A stretch of 64,000 nucleotides of DNA from Bettongia penicillata ogilbyi (Eukaryota > Chordata > Mammalia > Diprotodontia > Potoroidae). The notes below the pieces were generated by a model, which was not told where the DNA came from, did no database searches, and was given only the letters and a program-made list of their open reading frames with translations. The stretch is from the NCBI GenBank assembly GCA_023548195.1, contig JAJHZJ010000028.1, positions 3,421,001-3,485,000 on the forward strand. The letters run 5' to 3'. Shown here piece by piece: positions 52,431-64,000 of the stretch. The position numbers and the translations under genes are program-made. The stretch's first letter is position 1, and every line of letters starts with the position of its first letter.

Positions 52431-55225
52431 TTTTATTTCATTAGAACTTTATTTAAAATTTCCAAAATTAGTAGAAATACACAATAAGGATTTACCATTG
52501 TTAAAATACAAAAAAAGATTGTCAAAATTAACATTCTTTTTGTGGATTGTATATAAATACCATGGCTTGAATTCATTGTTATATTCTGAGGAACATGGAA
52601 ATACCATAATGATTAATGATTCATATCCATCTTGTTTTGTACAAATAAATGCTACAGAAATAAGAAGGGGTGAGGACAGAAGCAGTTCAAATTGTTGAAG
52701 CAACACAAACACACTTTGTCATTACAGGTTCCATACAGAGCCACAGGACTTGCTTTCAAACAATAATCCCACCACGTATCTTTGTTGCTTTTTTGTTTTT
52801 CTCCAAAAAGAACTTGAGTTTGTAATTATATTAGGTCTAAATAATTCAGACTAACTCAAAATTCATGCTAAATAGAAGTTTACATATGTAATTCCTTGAA
52901 AGAAAGAATATTAAGCAAATAATAATGAAAATAATGTACAAAATCATGCTTAACTAACAAACTACTGTGGAAAAACTTTCAGCCTGTCATACTTTGTACA
53001 TAGACTTGCAATAAGTGTTAACTGAATTCACTCAAATGTAGTTAACTAAAGTGATTCTACTCACTGAAATGGAATTACCCAGTTTCTGAAATTGGGGGAG
53101 GAGGGCAGTTAATAAAACTGAATTTCTTTTTAAATTATGTAATTCAAAATTTATCACTAATTCACCTAATTTTCCCCCTACAATTTGACTATTACTCACA
53201 TAGGATGAAAAGTAATTGTTAAGAATCTTTCTTCACCCATTCACCTTAGAGATAGTACTCCATAAATAAGTTACTATTTCTCTTTCCCAAGAAGTCTGTG
53301 TTGCTATAACCATAAAATTTGTCACCAGAACCTAATAATTTCCCTTGTAATATCCAAGGTTATTTCAGTCCCTTGGGTTAAAAATAAGCAAGTTACAAAA
53401 GATGGAATTGCAAAGAGCCAAATTAGGCTTGATGTTAGGGAAAACTACCTAACAGAGCAGTCCAAAAGTGGAATGGCTGTCTTCCCTCAGAAGTTTTTAA
53501 GAAAACGCTACACAACCACCTCCTGGGAATATTATAGTGAGGCTTCTTCTCATGTGTATACTGCACTAGATGACAACTTGCAGTCCTTTTGAAATCAAAT
53601 CCTGAGATTCTATTTTTTTTTTTAGTAAGTACTTATCAAAACACCCATGCACAGGCCCTGTGATGTAGAAACAAAAATGAGTAACTCACAGTCCTGGCTT
53701 CAAAGAGCTTACAGTCTAATAAGAGAGGGAATATATTTGCAAAATTCTTTTATATACATCATTTTTCAATCCTCTGGCACAACAGTAATTTTTATCTACC
53801 ACTTTACAGATGAAGAATCTAAGTGACTTGTGACTTTGGTGACAAAGCTGTTGTTAGAGGGAGGATGTGAACATAATAACATGAAGTTGTTAGAGTATAT
53901 AAAATAGGGCACGTAAGAAATGTCCTCTAGGACATTTATTAGGAATAAGATTCTTCTTCAAGTCATGTCACTGTTCAAATTAATCTTAAAAAGGTACTTA
54001 ATTTTCTCTCTTCAAAGAAAAAAATGTATATTATTATATACCCAAAAGGCCAAAGGAAAAATAAAAGATCAGCACACCAAAAATAAATAGATCCTCCATT
54101 CCCCCTCCCTACTCACTCTTGCCTAAAAATAATACTCGTAGATTATTTAATTTTTACTTTACTCTGTCTTCAAAAATGGCAAACCATGAAAATAAAGACT
54201 ACCTATCAACCAGGAAGAACAAGGTTGAAGACTGGTTTGAAAAATCCGAAGATTCTGGCCTCGGTCCCTTAGAATGAAGGTCACTAAGGAACTGTGGCAC
54301 AGGAACCAAATTCCAAAGAGATTAGCTTTCAGCATGGGGAATCCTGCCTCCTAATTTCAAATTAAGTGAGAGAGATGAGTTACAGTCATGTCTATAAACT
54401 AGAACATGAAGTTCATAGTAGTATTTGTTACTGCATAGAAAGACAGCACATTTCAGTTCCACGTGGGGTTTGGCTCAAGTAATTCATTTGTCACAAGACA
54501 AACTTTCTTGGCAAGGAAGGAGGCAGGGACAAAGTCAGAAAGGGAATGAGGTGTTCTGGAATATCATTAGTGCCTGAAGAATACGTAAAATAATATATTT
54601 TGTTCGTCGAGTGACAGCTTCCCTCTAAATACACTGGCTATGTAGTATTGTATATTGGCTATGCACATTACATACACTATCATTACACTAGATCACCAAG
54701 GCTCACAATTCACAAAATTCCAGCACATACAAGTTCGTCTGGCTCCTTTCCCTCTCACTTCTTTTTAACATATTCACACAGAATTAATGTACATCCACTA
54801 TCTCTAATAAATAAGCCTACAAAAAGCTATTCACATATTTTAAAAAATACGTTCACAGTGTATCTTTACTACTTTGCACCTACAACTGCCAAAAGCGTGT
54901 TAATTCTATTGAACATTAGATTTCTAAACCTTACTTTTTTCAACATTAACCTTTGCAATACTACATATATAGATCTGCAGCTGTGTACATAACACATCTA
55001 TGCTTTAAAATTGTGTTAAAGTGCTGAGACAACTACATTTCATCTACATCAATTCCCAGTACATTTAAACTCTTCATGAAATACAGATCTGTGAAAATTT
55101 ATTTTATATTACATAAAGTAATGTAATTTTCCTCTGTGTCACACAATTTCAAAATACCAGAAATTTGCTCCTAGAAGAAAAAAAAGCAATCCTGTCCTAC
55201 CTCACATTAATGGAAGAACTGATTT
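52431..55225 (-). other. PM20D2: PM20D2 probable 3' UTR
   Basis: AT-rich, mostly free of young repeats from 55225 down to about 52431. On the - strand AATAAA lies at 52448-52453 (tttatt on +) and 52432-52437, which would end a UTR of about 2.8 kb. An antisense L2/MIR-type patch sits at about 53630-53880. The extent is inferred; a shorter UTR is possible. Confidence 0.45.
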
Positions 55226-55416
55226 TTAACGTGATTCACAAGTTGTGCTAAGGTCTTGGTTTTGTACTGTAGCATTCAAAAACTCCTCTTCTTGAAGACT
55301 AAGTCTAAAGTCCTCTCTGACTCTTTCCAGCAAACCTGGCTTGAAAATCACATCTAGAGCTGTCATCGCCAGAGCCTTAGCAGTACGCAAAGTGTAGAAT
55401 TGCGCTTCTTGGGACC
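55226..55416 (-). CDS. PM20D2: PM20D2 last coding exon
   Basis: 191 bases with a TAA at 55226-55228. The exon completes the preceding glycine and begins [20 protein letters not shown], followed by [20 protein letters not shown] and an EEEF end. This is the C-terminal helix pair of the M20 catalytic domain. PM20D2 is described as a cytosolic beta-alanyl-lysine dipeptidase that removes side products of carnosine synthase. The acceptor on the - strand is CTAG at 55420-55417. The last 14 or so residues ([14 protein letters not shown]) extend past the point where I recall the human protein stopping, so the C-terminus may be longer here. Confidence 0.93.
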
Positions 55417-55686
55417 CTAGAGGGCAGAAGGAAAAAAACTCAACCAAGAAACACTGAATTGGCACCTGTGCTCCAGGCACTGGGAACATAAAAACAAAAA
55501 TGGGGCAGTATCTACGTTCAAGGAATTTACACTTTACTGGGAGGCCAATGTATACAGATCCCAATATATGCAGAATAAATGAGGAAAATTAAAAACTCAC
55601 TGAAAATTAAACTAAAACCAACTTGACAACGAAAAAATACTTCATTAATTTGGACTGTTAATACTCAAGTCAGTGCCCCTTTCCCC

Positions 55687-55688
<2 letters not shown>

Positions 55689-55719
<31 letters not shown>
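55689..55719. repeat. (AC)n microsatellite
   Basis: About 15 ac units in a PM20D2 intron. Confidence 0.95.
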
Positions 55720-55722
<3 letters not shown>

Positions 55723-55784
55723 CTAATTCTGGGTAATTTTAATTACAATTATACCACATAGGCAAATTTGCTTCTTTCAACTAT

Positions 55785-56002
55785 GTAGTCCAGGAAGTCA
55801 GGAAAACCTGATTCAAATCTGGCCTCATACTTAACCAGCTGTGTGATGCTGGGCAAGTCACTCTGCCTGCCTCAGTTTCCTCATCTGTAAAATGGGGATA
55901 ATAACAGCAGCTACCTCCCAGGATTGTGGTGAGGCACAAATGAAATAATATCTATAAAGATTATGCAAATTATTAAGGGCTATATAGATACTAGCTGTCA
56001 AT
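55785..56002 (+). repeat. MIR-type SINE
   Basis: It reads 'tcaggaaaacctgattcaaa', 'cctcagtttcctcatctgta', 'ctatatagatactagctgtc'. It lies antisense to PM20D2. Confidence 0.75.
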
Positions 56003-56068
56003 TCTCTCCCCTCACCCTACCTCCCAAGGTGATGCATTCCAAAGTCTATTCACCTCAGAAACCCTTAC

Positions 56069-56176
56069 CTGCAGCTGCAGTATATTGCTCAGTATGATTC
56101 AGTGCATCAGAACCAATATAAAAATATGGGTGAATTCCAGGAACCACAAAAGTAACATTTCCAAAGTCAGTGGAAC
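56069..56176 (-). CDS. PM20D2: PM20D2 exon: catalytic domain, late metal-site region
   Basis: 108 bases that complete a glycine from the previous exon, encode [20 protein letters not shown] and then [15 protein letters not shown], and leave one base of the next glycine. The STDFGNVS/T box is a hallmark of this M20 subgroup, and the histidine in NHTEQ is placed where the family's last metal ligand lies; the metal role is inferred. The acceptor AG is at 56178-56177 and the donor GTAAGG begins at 56068, both on the - strand. Confidence 0.95.
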
Positions 56177-57148
56177 CTTGGAGCATACAAAATAAGAGAT
56201 GTATTCAGTTAAGTGTTTGAATTATTACACTATAATCAAAAATTCATTTTCCAAGTTCGGACATGAAAATACATTTATGGTGAAAGTACATTTCTCAAAA
56301 AGACAAGTCAGACTGTCCAAGAACTAGTGGTGGGTAGAATAAAGTATACTGAAATATGGGATGAAAATGTATTATTGCTTGCCCTAGGCATTCTGAAGGG
56401 CTGGTCCTCAGAGCCAGAAAAGTCAATTCCACTTCTGTAACACAATGCAAGATATAGTTAATAGGCAAAACACAGTGAGGCACGAGTGCATGGCTACCAG
56501 ATGATGCTTCTTATATTTCTGGGCCAGTCATTTTTATGATGCACTCTATCTACCAGTAAAAATGGCCAAATAGCCATTCCTCATACATGATATTTCATCT
56601 CCGGGATCTAATGCCTCCTCTATACAGTTCATTCCCTATGTTTGAAATGGAATCTTCTTTTACCTCTATCTCTCAGGACCAAAACTTCCTTTAAAGTACA
56701 GTTCAGGTTACACCTACTACATGAAGCCTTTTCCAATGCTCACTAGCTGCTAGGACTAGATTTCTATGGAAATTGCTTTGTGTGTATGTACATATATATA
56801 TGTATGTATGTAGTATTTCCATGTGTACATGTTGTACCCCTTCAGTAGAATACAAGTTACTTGAGGTTTCCTTTCATCCTTGTACCCTGAGTACCTAAAA
56901 CAGTACCTTGTATTAAAATAAACATCTATTGGATTAAAATAGACATTGGATAACATAGTACCAATGTTCTATGGTAAAATTGCATTGAGAGTTCTAATTT
57001 GCGATGCCAAGAACATAATGATCCAAAGGACCAAGAATGTGGACTCCCCCTGGGATAAACATCTATCCATGCCTTTTGGGGGTGGGATTCCAATGCAGTG
57101 AAGGCTAGGGCAGGAGAAAGGGTAAGGAGCAGTGACAGGGCTTCCAAG

Positions 57149-57247
57149 GTGTGTGTGTGTGTGTGTGTGCGTGTGTGTGTGTGTGCGTGTGTGTGTGTGT
57201 GCGTGTGTGTGTGTGTGTGTATACACTCTCACACACACACACAAGTT
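57149..57247. repeat. (TG)n/(AC)n microsatellite
   Basis: About 100 bp of tg units with occasional gc interruptions, turning to ca units at the end. Six-frame ORFs across it are artefacts. Confidence 0.95.
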
Positions 57248-58681
57248 TGTGGAAGAGACAGCTCAGACGATTAAAATAAACATGGATAAGGGCTAAGGAA
57301 AGAAGCACAAGGCTTATAGCGAGAAGTTTCAGTGAGATAAGGTTTGAACTTGGCAGAGAAGGATATCAAGTACTTGGAATAAGGACAATGAGTTCCAGTT
57401 CAACTTTTCTTACTAACTAATCCAATGACCATAAACCAGTAATGTAGAGATAAAATAAATGGAAGGTGGATTGAGACAGGTATCTAAAAAACTAAGCCTA
57501 AGGTCTTTCTCTATTAGTCAAATAACTCAAAATCAAAATTTATTATACAGACTGACCATTGTAGGTTAGGAACCAGTAAAAATGGTTTATAACATAGAAC
57601 TTCACTGACAAACTCCTGTCACTAGAAGCCAAACCTCTAGACACAAAACCAGATTTATCGCAGAACCTTGTTTGAGGTAAGGGCTTTTGTTTTTATTGGA
57701 TTGTTAAGCCATAAAGCACCATAAAAATATCATGTCCCAATGATATCTAGTTTTTTTCTCCCCAGAATAAAAAACTGGGGAGAGGTGAGGAAGACAACTA
57801 GATGTACATGTTTTTTGCATTGTGTTTATTTTTCTTCTAGTGTTAGCACCTTCCCAAGAGCTACCCTGAGCATTTTTGGCAAGTTAATCAAAAAGAGAGA
57901 AGATGGGATGGATAAAAAATTACTTTGGGAAAAATTCAAAATTCTAACAAATTCACCTTTGTAGTTATTAAAAGTAAAGTTGCTATATAAATGTAAAGTG
58001 ATACTAAGTAAAATGGGTAAGAAGTGATTCTCAGAAAGAATAATTTAAAAAAACAACCTAGCAAATAAAAAATAACCAAATAACTTCTATACAAAGATAA
58101 CAGCTAAGGTCACTTTACTGCTTAGGTTTTAAGGTGTTTCCTAACACTGTATCTTTATAACTAAATCATGAAAATTAAATTTAGTTTTAGGCTTATGTCA
58201 CACTATGTTTTAAGAGACTTTTTCTTCTTAATAATGGTATACTGATTATAGTGGAAAAATATAAAACAACTTCAAGGTAGCTTTACATTTTTGAAGACCT
58301 GTGCTAAGTGTTCTTTATTCCCTAGCAACAAACCAACACAAACATCACTAACTCCCTATACAACTAAGTAAGCTTTGCCCTGGCAATGGCCCTGCTTGTT
58401 TATAAATAGGATTAAGAACAACTTAAGAGTTTTCCTTTCCTTTTTTAAGTAGTTCACAATCATAGGAATTACAGAGAGAAGATTTAGAGATCATCTAATT
58501 CAGTCTTGTCACTTGAAAATTAGCTAAGTCAAATGTCACCAATGTAAATATCTGGAATTTTTTAAAAAGTCAGGTATATGGTGACTTCTAAAAATAAAAT
58601 GAACTCATCTGGCATTCTGTATTTGCACATGGGTCTATTTGTTTCCCTCTGTCCTTAACTTTCTATTCCTTAATATAAAGG

Positions 58682-58920
58682 AAGTAGCTCTGGTAAAGTG
58701 GATAGAGGGCTGGCCTTAAAAGTCAGGAACACCTGGGTTCAGGTCCCACCTCTGGCACAGAGGTGTCCTTGAGGTGTCCCTGGGATCCAGAGGGACCTTC
58801 AACTCTGAGCAAGTCACTTAGAAACATTTTAAAAGTTAGTCAGTGAACTGAGCTGTTAAGATGGGTTGCAAAACAGCTGCCCATCTGCATCTGTAGAGAA
58901 GTTTCCTCAAAGGTAGCACA
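58682..58920 (+). repeat. tRNA-headed SINE, second subfamily
   Basis: The head 'gctctggtaaagtggataga' differs from the common copies, and the 3' part ('cagctgcccatctgcatctg', 'gagaagtttcctcaaagg') is specific to another marsupial SINE type. Confidence 0.7.
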
Positions 58921-59020
58921 GTACAGATTTAATGACAGGCCCATACTAAAAGAGAGAGAGAGGAGGTAGAGAGACCTTTGTCAATAGCTAAAGAAATAAT
59001 ATAAGCACCCTCAGAATTAC

Positions 59021-59156
59021 CTGATGAACAATTTGACACAGAATCTTCTGAAATAAATTCTATTCCCAGCTTTTTTCCATTTTCTATGTAAGTTTTCCAG
59101 AGGCTCTTATTAGGAAGAACATTATAGTAGTCATGTACTCCACCTTTTAATTCCAC
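59021..59156 (-). CDS. PM20D2: PM20D2 exon: return from lid domain to catalytic domain
   Basis: 136 bases, 45 codons plus one base of glycine. It encodes VELKGGVHDYYNVLPNKSLW, then KTYIENGKKLGIEFISEDSV and SNCSS. Phase 0 at its start joins the threonine codon of the previous exon. VELKGG...YYNVLPN is close to the human protein as I recall it. The acceptor (TTATTAG) is at 59163-59157 and the donor GTAATT begins at 59020, on the - strand. Confidence 0.95.
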
Positions 59157-59371
59157 CTAATAAAAAAATGGTTATTAAGCACAATTTGAAAAAAAGAGAA
59201 AAATAGAATTGGGGTAATTATTTTCAAATCAATTAAGTTATAAAAGCACCTCCATTTCCACTGAACTGTAAGCCTTTAAGGGAAGCAGTTATCTTAATTG
59301 CACCATGTAACTGGCTCCTAAGGTTTTGTTCTCCTGCCTTGAGAACATTCAAAAAATATATACACATCTCA

Positions 59372-59428
<57 letters not shown>

Positions 59429-60624
59429 TATATATATATACAGACATATCTATATATCTACATACATTGCCTCATGAACCCTCTTTGGGTTCAGATCATG
59501 CATACAACTTTATGGGTGAAACCACTCAATTCTTTCATTGTTCTTACCAGTTCTCAAGAAAAGTAGTTTAACTTACTTGTCCCTCCCTAGCTAACCCCAG
59601 TCACTTAATTTATTTCCTATTGTCTATCAACCAGAAGGAATATAGCCTTTCAACTTGTGTTTTCTGTTCCCTTGCTCAGAATTCCCTTACCACTCTACTC
59701 TGCCCTGCTGACTCCTATTCTTCCTTCAAAGACTTGAGGCCTAACACCCTCCAAGAAATATTAAGTAACAATCGTGGCCTCCTGGAGCTGTACTCATCCT
59801 CAGATCTATAGCACTTAATGGGTCTATTATTTCTTAGCACTTATTATAATCCATGTAACAGTTCAAGGAAATCTATCTTGTCCCTCTCCCAAATAGGCTG
59901 CAAATTCAGGATTCCTCTAACACCTGGCACAGTACTCGTACATCATATGATAGGTGCTCAATAAATACCGGTTTATCTGATTGATGTCAGAAATAAAATC
60001 CCTTTCAGTACAATAAAAAGGCAGCCCCCTCATTTTATTCCAAGGTCCTGATGTTTACTATTATGTGCCATATACATAATTTTTTATCCTAAATAGTTTT
60101 AAAAAAAAATCAGCTTTTGCCAATGACTTGTTTCCTTTAATGGGGATTTTATGACACAACAATTCATAAATGTAAATTACATGTTTGCCAAGGATAATAA
60201 AAACCAATAAATAGTACTAATTTTTGCAGCTATCATAGATGTAGTATATAACTGTCCCCAAAGTACCTCCCTGAAGTCTTCCCTATCACTTACAATACTT
60301 TTTTTTTAAGTATGGCTAATGAAAAGGCCAGAGTTAACCAATATGAGAGACTTTAGGCCTTTTGAAATATAAACTATTCAGTCAACTGAGAAAATATTCC
60401 TTAGTTATAATAGTCTTTGAAATTTAAAAGGGAAAAAAATTCAGAAGTATAAATCAAAATGAAAATAATTACATAATTATGTTAATGGAATCAGATAACC
60501 TGATTCTTCTTTCCATTTGTGTTTCAAATTTTTTTTTGTTTAAAATGTAGAAAGAAACAAACCAAGGTCCTTCCCCTCCAAACACTTTGGATTAACAAAT
60601 GGATTAGCTCTTAATACTTCTTAC
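59157..60624 (-). other. PM20D2 intron with (TA)n and L2
   Basis: 59380-59449 is a (TA)n/(CA)n microsatellite. 59640-59985 is a sense L2 3' end ('cttcaaagacttgaggcc', 'taggtgctcaataaata'). The rest is unassigned. Confidence 0.6.
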
Positions 60625-60779
60625 TGTGCATCCTGTAGCCAAAGCAGCAGCTTTAAAGCAATCTTCTGCTTTTTTTGTCAAAATTGGAAGCTCTTTCATT
60701 GTGGGTGTACGCAGATAATAGATTAATTCAGAGTATGAGGGAATGATATTAGGTTTCACACCACCATGTTTAATTATGC
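60625..60779 (-). CDS. PM20D2: PM20D2 exon: lid (dimerisation) domain
   Basis: 155 bases that complete a glycine and then encode [20 protein letters not shown], followed by [20 protein letters not shown] and [11 protein letters not shown]. The GG.KPNIIP motif is the conserved turn of the lid domain in the M20D-like peptidases, where a histidine or asparagine of one subunit helps the partner's active site in related enzymes. The acceptor (TTTTTTAG) lies at 60787-60780 and the donor GTAAGA begins at 60624 on the - strand. Upstream exons were not found before the window edge. Confidence 0.95.
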
Positions 60780-63700
60780 CTAAAAAAGAAGTCAAGTTAT
60801 TAGAATAAAGCAAAATAAGAAGCTGCTAAAAGCAATGACTTAAGTTGTGACAAGAACATTAAGCTTTTCTACCAATGTTCATAAAAAAAGATTTAAGGTT
60901 ACTAGTGACACAGGAACCCCAACTGCAAAGGATTTAGAAAGTTATATGTACTGTTACTTTAATTGTGATATTTTCCAGCCAAGCAGAAAGGAACTTCAAT
61001 AGCTGAGTATAATTATGTCCAAGTATTTCCATAAATACAGGAAGGAGTTTATAATAACACAGGGTACCCTCAACTTTAAAAATCATTCCCTCTCTAATTC
61101 TAAAGAAGCCCTGGGAATATAATTAAATGTAATTTATTACAAGTCTATATGTGAGGTTGGTCAAAACAGCTTGATTCAAGAAATTCTGTACTATTTACTC
61201 TGTATTTAGCAAAATTTTACTGCAGTTGGAATGTTTAAAACAGTATTTTTGGCAGCAAAACCAGATACGTCAATAGAACTAGATCCACAGTCAGAATGTT
61301 GGAAGTGGAAAGTAGTTTAGGTCATCTAGTCTAAGCCCTTCACTGTATCAATGAAGAAACTAAAACCTAGAGAAGCAGAGGGTCTTGTCCAAGGTCACAG
61401 ATGTCTCCATGACAGAGCTGGGGCATAAATCCAGTTTTTCTAGTCCCAAGTTCTGTGCTCTAAAGTCTTTAAAAGCAATAACACTAATGAATATGTGAAG
61501 AGATACTAATTATTTTAGTACCTCGGAGTACCAGACCATGTGAAATGGCAGATACTGATCACTTAGAAGACTCTTCACAACAAAAAACAAGTCATTATAA
61601 TGGAAAGATCACTAAATCACTGAAAGTTAGCAAGACAAAAGAAATATTATGTATTCAATAACCATAATTAGACAGACAACATGCAATTATTAAGCACTTA
61701 CTATGTGCCAGCCACCGTGCTAAGGACTTAAGGATACAAAGATTTCTGTTCCAAGTAAATGAAAGAACAACAAACCTGAAACTGAATGTTGTGTAATCAG
61801 AAAAACCAAGCTTGATCAGAAGAAAAAAAAAGAAAATGGATGTCCCTCCCTCCACTGTAGAGGTGGGGGGTTGTGGGTGCAGAACACCATCACCCAGACA
61901 AAACGAATATTCGTTATTTGATCTGCTCCCCATCCCCACCCCCTTCCTTTTTTAAAAAAATTAAGCTAAGCTCTCAAGAGAAAGGACCTATTTGGAAATG
62001 AAGGTGATATAAAAACAAAGATATCAATAAACTAAACAAAAAAATTTTTATTATAGTCAATTCCCATCTAAAAATCTTACCCACAGAATAAAGGCCACAT
62101 TCCTTAGTCAGGAATACGAGACCCTCCAAAATCTTGCCCCTGGCTACACTACCAGTCTTGGGCCCATTACTCAAACCCTCTGCTCTGGCCAGACTGTTGT
62201 ACTCAGTGTTCTCCGTTTAATAGGAATATTCCAGTTGAATCCAATGACAGCTGAAATTTAAAGTTTGCAAAGTACCTTAAATGAGTTCTCACTTTAGTCT
62301 CACAACCCTGAGGAAAGGCACTATGGGGATTATTCCATTTGACAGATGAGAGAACCAAGACTCATAGAGGTTCAGTGACTTGACCATGACCACATACAAC
62401 TAATGATTGTAAATTTCTTCTGACTCCAAGGGTGGTAGTTATTCTACTCTTGTGACAATATCCCACACTCCCAGTTTTCAGTGATCCATTTATAAAGCCA
62501 AATTTGCCTGTTAAATAAGCTCATTTTACTTATTACACAGATTCTGGGCACTTGTATAGATATCTGAGGCCACAGACTTTCTTGCTGGATGTCTTGTTTC
62601 CTTTGAATTTCAGGCCCTCTTTGTTGATCTTTCTTATACTCTAACTATTATTTTCTGTGATATATGGCTTGCTGGATACAGATAGGAAGTTTTCCCTCTA
62701 ATAATGGTAACTTAAAGCCCTTCACAAGCTGGTTCCCACATTCCCTTTGCCAATATATTACACGATTCCCCTTCACTTTCTCTATGCTCTAGTGATGCTG
62801 GCCTTCTTGGGGCTTCGCACACATGACACCCCACCAGTTATCCCTGTGCTTCTGCACAGACTGTGTCCTGGGCCTTGGATACCTTCTCTTCTCAGCTCAA
62901 ATGCTAAAAATCTCTAGTTACCCTCAGATCTCAGTCCTTCCTCCATCAGGCCTTTCCTGAGCATCCCCCTCCTCGCCCCCCCTTGCTAATGCTTTGATGG
63001 CTGCATATATTTATATGTTGCTTTCCCTGCACACATTTGCATGTATTTACATACTATCTCCCCTGATAAAGACTAAGCTTCTTGAGGGCAGGGCATGTTT
63101 CATTTTTGTCTTTGTATCCTTAGCACCTAGCAAGTTCCTAGCAAGAACTAGGGGCTTAAAAATCATTATTACTATCTCCCTTCCTCTATTTTCAGTTTAA
63201 ATCTCTGCAAGACTACAAACACATTTATTAGGTTCACTCTATCAACCTGGGTCAGGAATCCAAATTCTTTTCTCAGAAACCATCTTATAAACCAGCTATT
63301 CACCCCCTCCTCCCCCTCCCCAAACTGCCTCAGCCTTCTTCTAAGGTCCCTTATATCAATCAGCCATACTGATTTAAAGAAAAAAAAAAACTAAAAAAAA
63401 CCTAATTCTATCTCTGGAGTCTTTAATTTATTGCTCAAACTTCTAAAAATCTTAACAGTGCTTCCTCAAAGGATCTAGCTCTGTCCCCTATGGGAAAATT
63501 CCCTAGCCTAGTATACAGCTCCAATGTTTCTTCCCTGTTCTCCTCACATTTGGATATGCTCCAATCTAGCACAGGTGAGAGTTCCCCTCTGCCTCCTTCA
63601 GATTTGATTCTCCTCTTTTGGCTCACCTTAAGTACTATCCATAGTTCATGTATTAGCCATCTACTGTCATGTGATGGGTTTTTTTTATTTCATTCTTTTC

Positions 63701-64000
63701 CAAGAAAAATCTGATTCCCTCTGCTAACTGGGAGATGGGAAAAAGTGTTCTTCCAGCTCTTTTACTTCTTCTAACAAGGATGCCAAATAAAATTTTGCAT
63801 AGCCTTAACTTAGACTTGGCACTGGAAGAAACACAAACATAAAGCAGAGTTTCTGCAGCTCACAACAAAACTTCTTATCCTGGAACAAAACAATTGATTT
63901 TTAGGCTTTTCAATGTTTGTATGTTTGCCCAGCTCTGCCAGAGGTTCCAGGATAGGGGCTTCTGCTCTTTCAAACTTTCTCTAGGTGGTGGATAAAGCAC
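60780..64000 (-). other. PM20D2 intron with L2 and MIR pieces
   Basis: 61287-61462 is an antisense MIR-type SINE. 61670-61740 is an antisense L2 edge ('tattaagcacttactatgtg'). 62055-62222 and 62700-63170 are sense L2 3' ends ('ctccaaaatcttgcccctgg'; 'gactaagcttcttgagggca'). 62255-62440 is an antisense MIR-type copy. The remaining parts show no feature. No further PM20D2 exon was recognised up to the end. Confidence 0.6.

Larger units (their letters stand above)
56177..59020 (-). other. PM20D2 intron with repeats
   Basis: 56590-56935 is a sense L2 3' piece containing a TA/TG run (56780-56812). 57149-57247 is a (TG)n tract. 58682-58920 is a sense SINE. 57250-58680 holds nothing recognised. Confidence 0.55.

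Noticed and set aside
57150..57247. CRISPR-like or satellite array
   Set aside because: Dinucleotide repeat with no unit-spacer structure; the genome is vertebrate.
56969..57308. Thr-His rich open frames
   Set aside because: Translation of the (TG)n tract.
1130..58720. tRNA genes at SINE heads
   Set aside because: The heads keep only partial A and B boxes, lack a foldable cloverleaf and continue into SINE bodies.

Overview
The window is vertebrate nuclear DNA, most likely from a marsupial. It carries exon fragments with GT-AG (and one GC-AG) introns and is dense in interspersed repeats. The marsupial call rests on many copies of a tRNA-headed SINE with the phrase ggcagctaggtggtgcagtg and the tail phrase gccaagaaaaccccaaatgg, RTE-tailed SINEs, old L2 and MIR, an ORF1-only (half-L1) element and endogenous retroviruses (ERVs). 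The species cannot be fixed by eye.

Two protein-coding genes are present, tail to tail. GABRR1 (GABA-A receptor rho-1 subunit) runs on the + strand. Six coding exons lie at 17029-17252, 34700-34782, 39227-39367, 40957-41109, 43907-44103 and 49421-49711. They join in frame to 362 residues, from the middle of the ligand-binding domain to the stop. The first exons were not found and are probably upstream of base 1. PM20D2 (M20-family dipeptidase) runs on the - strand. Its last four coding exons are at 60625-60779, 59021-59156, 56069-56176 and 55226-55416, and the 5' exons lie beyond base 64000. The same convergent pair is found on human 6q15, so the synteny is old. No functional link between the two genes is implied.

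Layout. 1-9 kb: an ERV in - orientation (1678-7934) sits inside the reverse-transcriptase reading frame of an RTE-like LINE, with a 5-bp target duplication; it keeps a broken env but no recognisable gag or pol. 9-17 kb: SINEs, a long antisense L2 and unassigned DNA. 17-50 kb: GABRR1 with repeat-filled introns. These hold two 7SL (SRP) RNA pseudogenes, an LTR flanked by direct repeats at 23.8 kb, and a second internally deleted ERV (27708-30890) with gag-like and dUTPase-like remnants. They also hold a nested L2/L1/hAT block (32.3-34.2 kb) and a 2.9-kb half-L1 with a perfect 15-bp target duplication, itself inserted in an hAT transposon relic (44.2-47.7 kb). 50-64 kb: intergenic DNA, the likely PM20D2 3' UTR and PM20D2 introns with L2, MIR and microsatellites.

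The most interesting points are these. The two ERVs share the same 18-nt primer-binding site, which fits a serine tRNA, yet retain complementary gene sets. The half-L1 is nearly intact. GABRR1 uses a non-canonical GC splice donor. Two SRP RNA retrocopies lie about 20 kb apart. Boundaries of old repeats are approximate. Repeat family names come from recognised sequence phrases, not from a database search.
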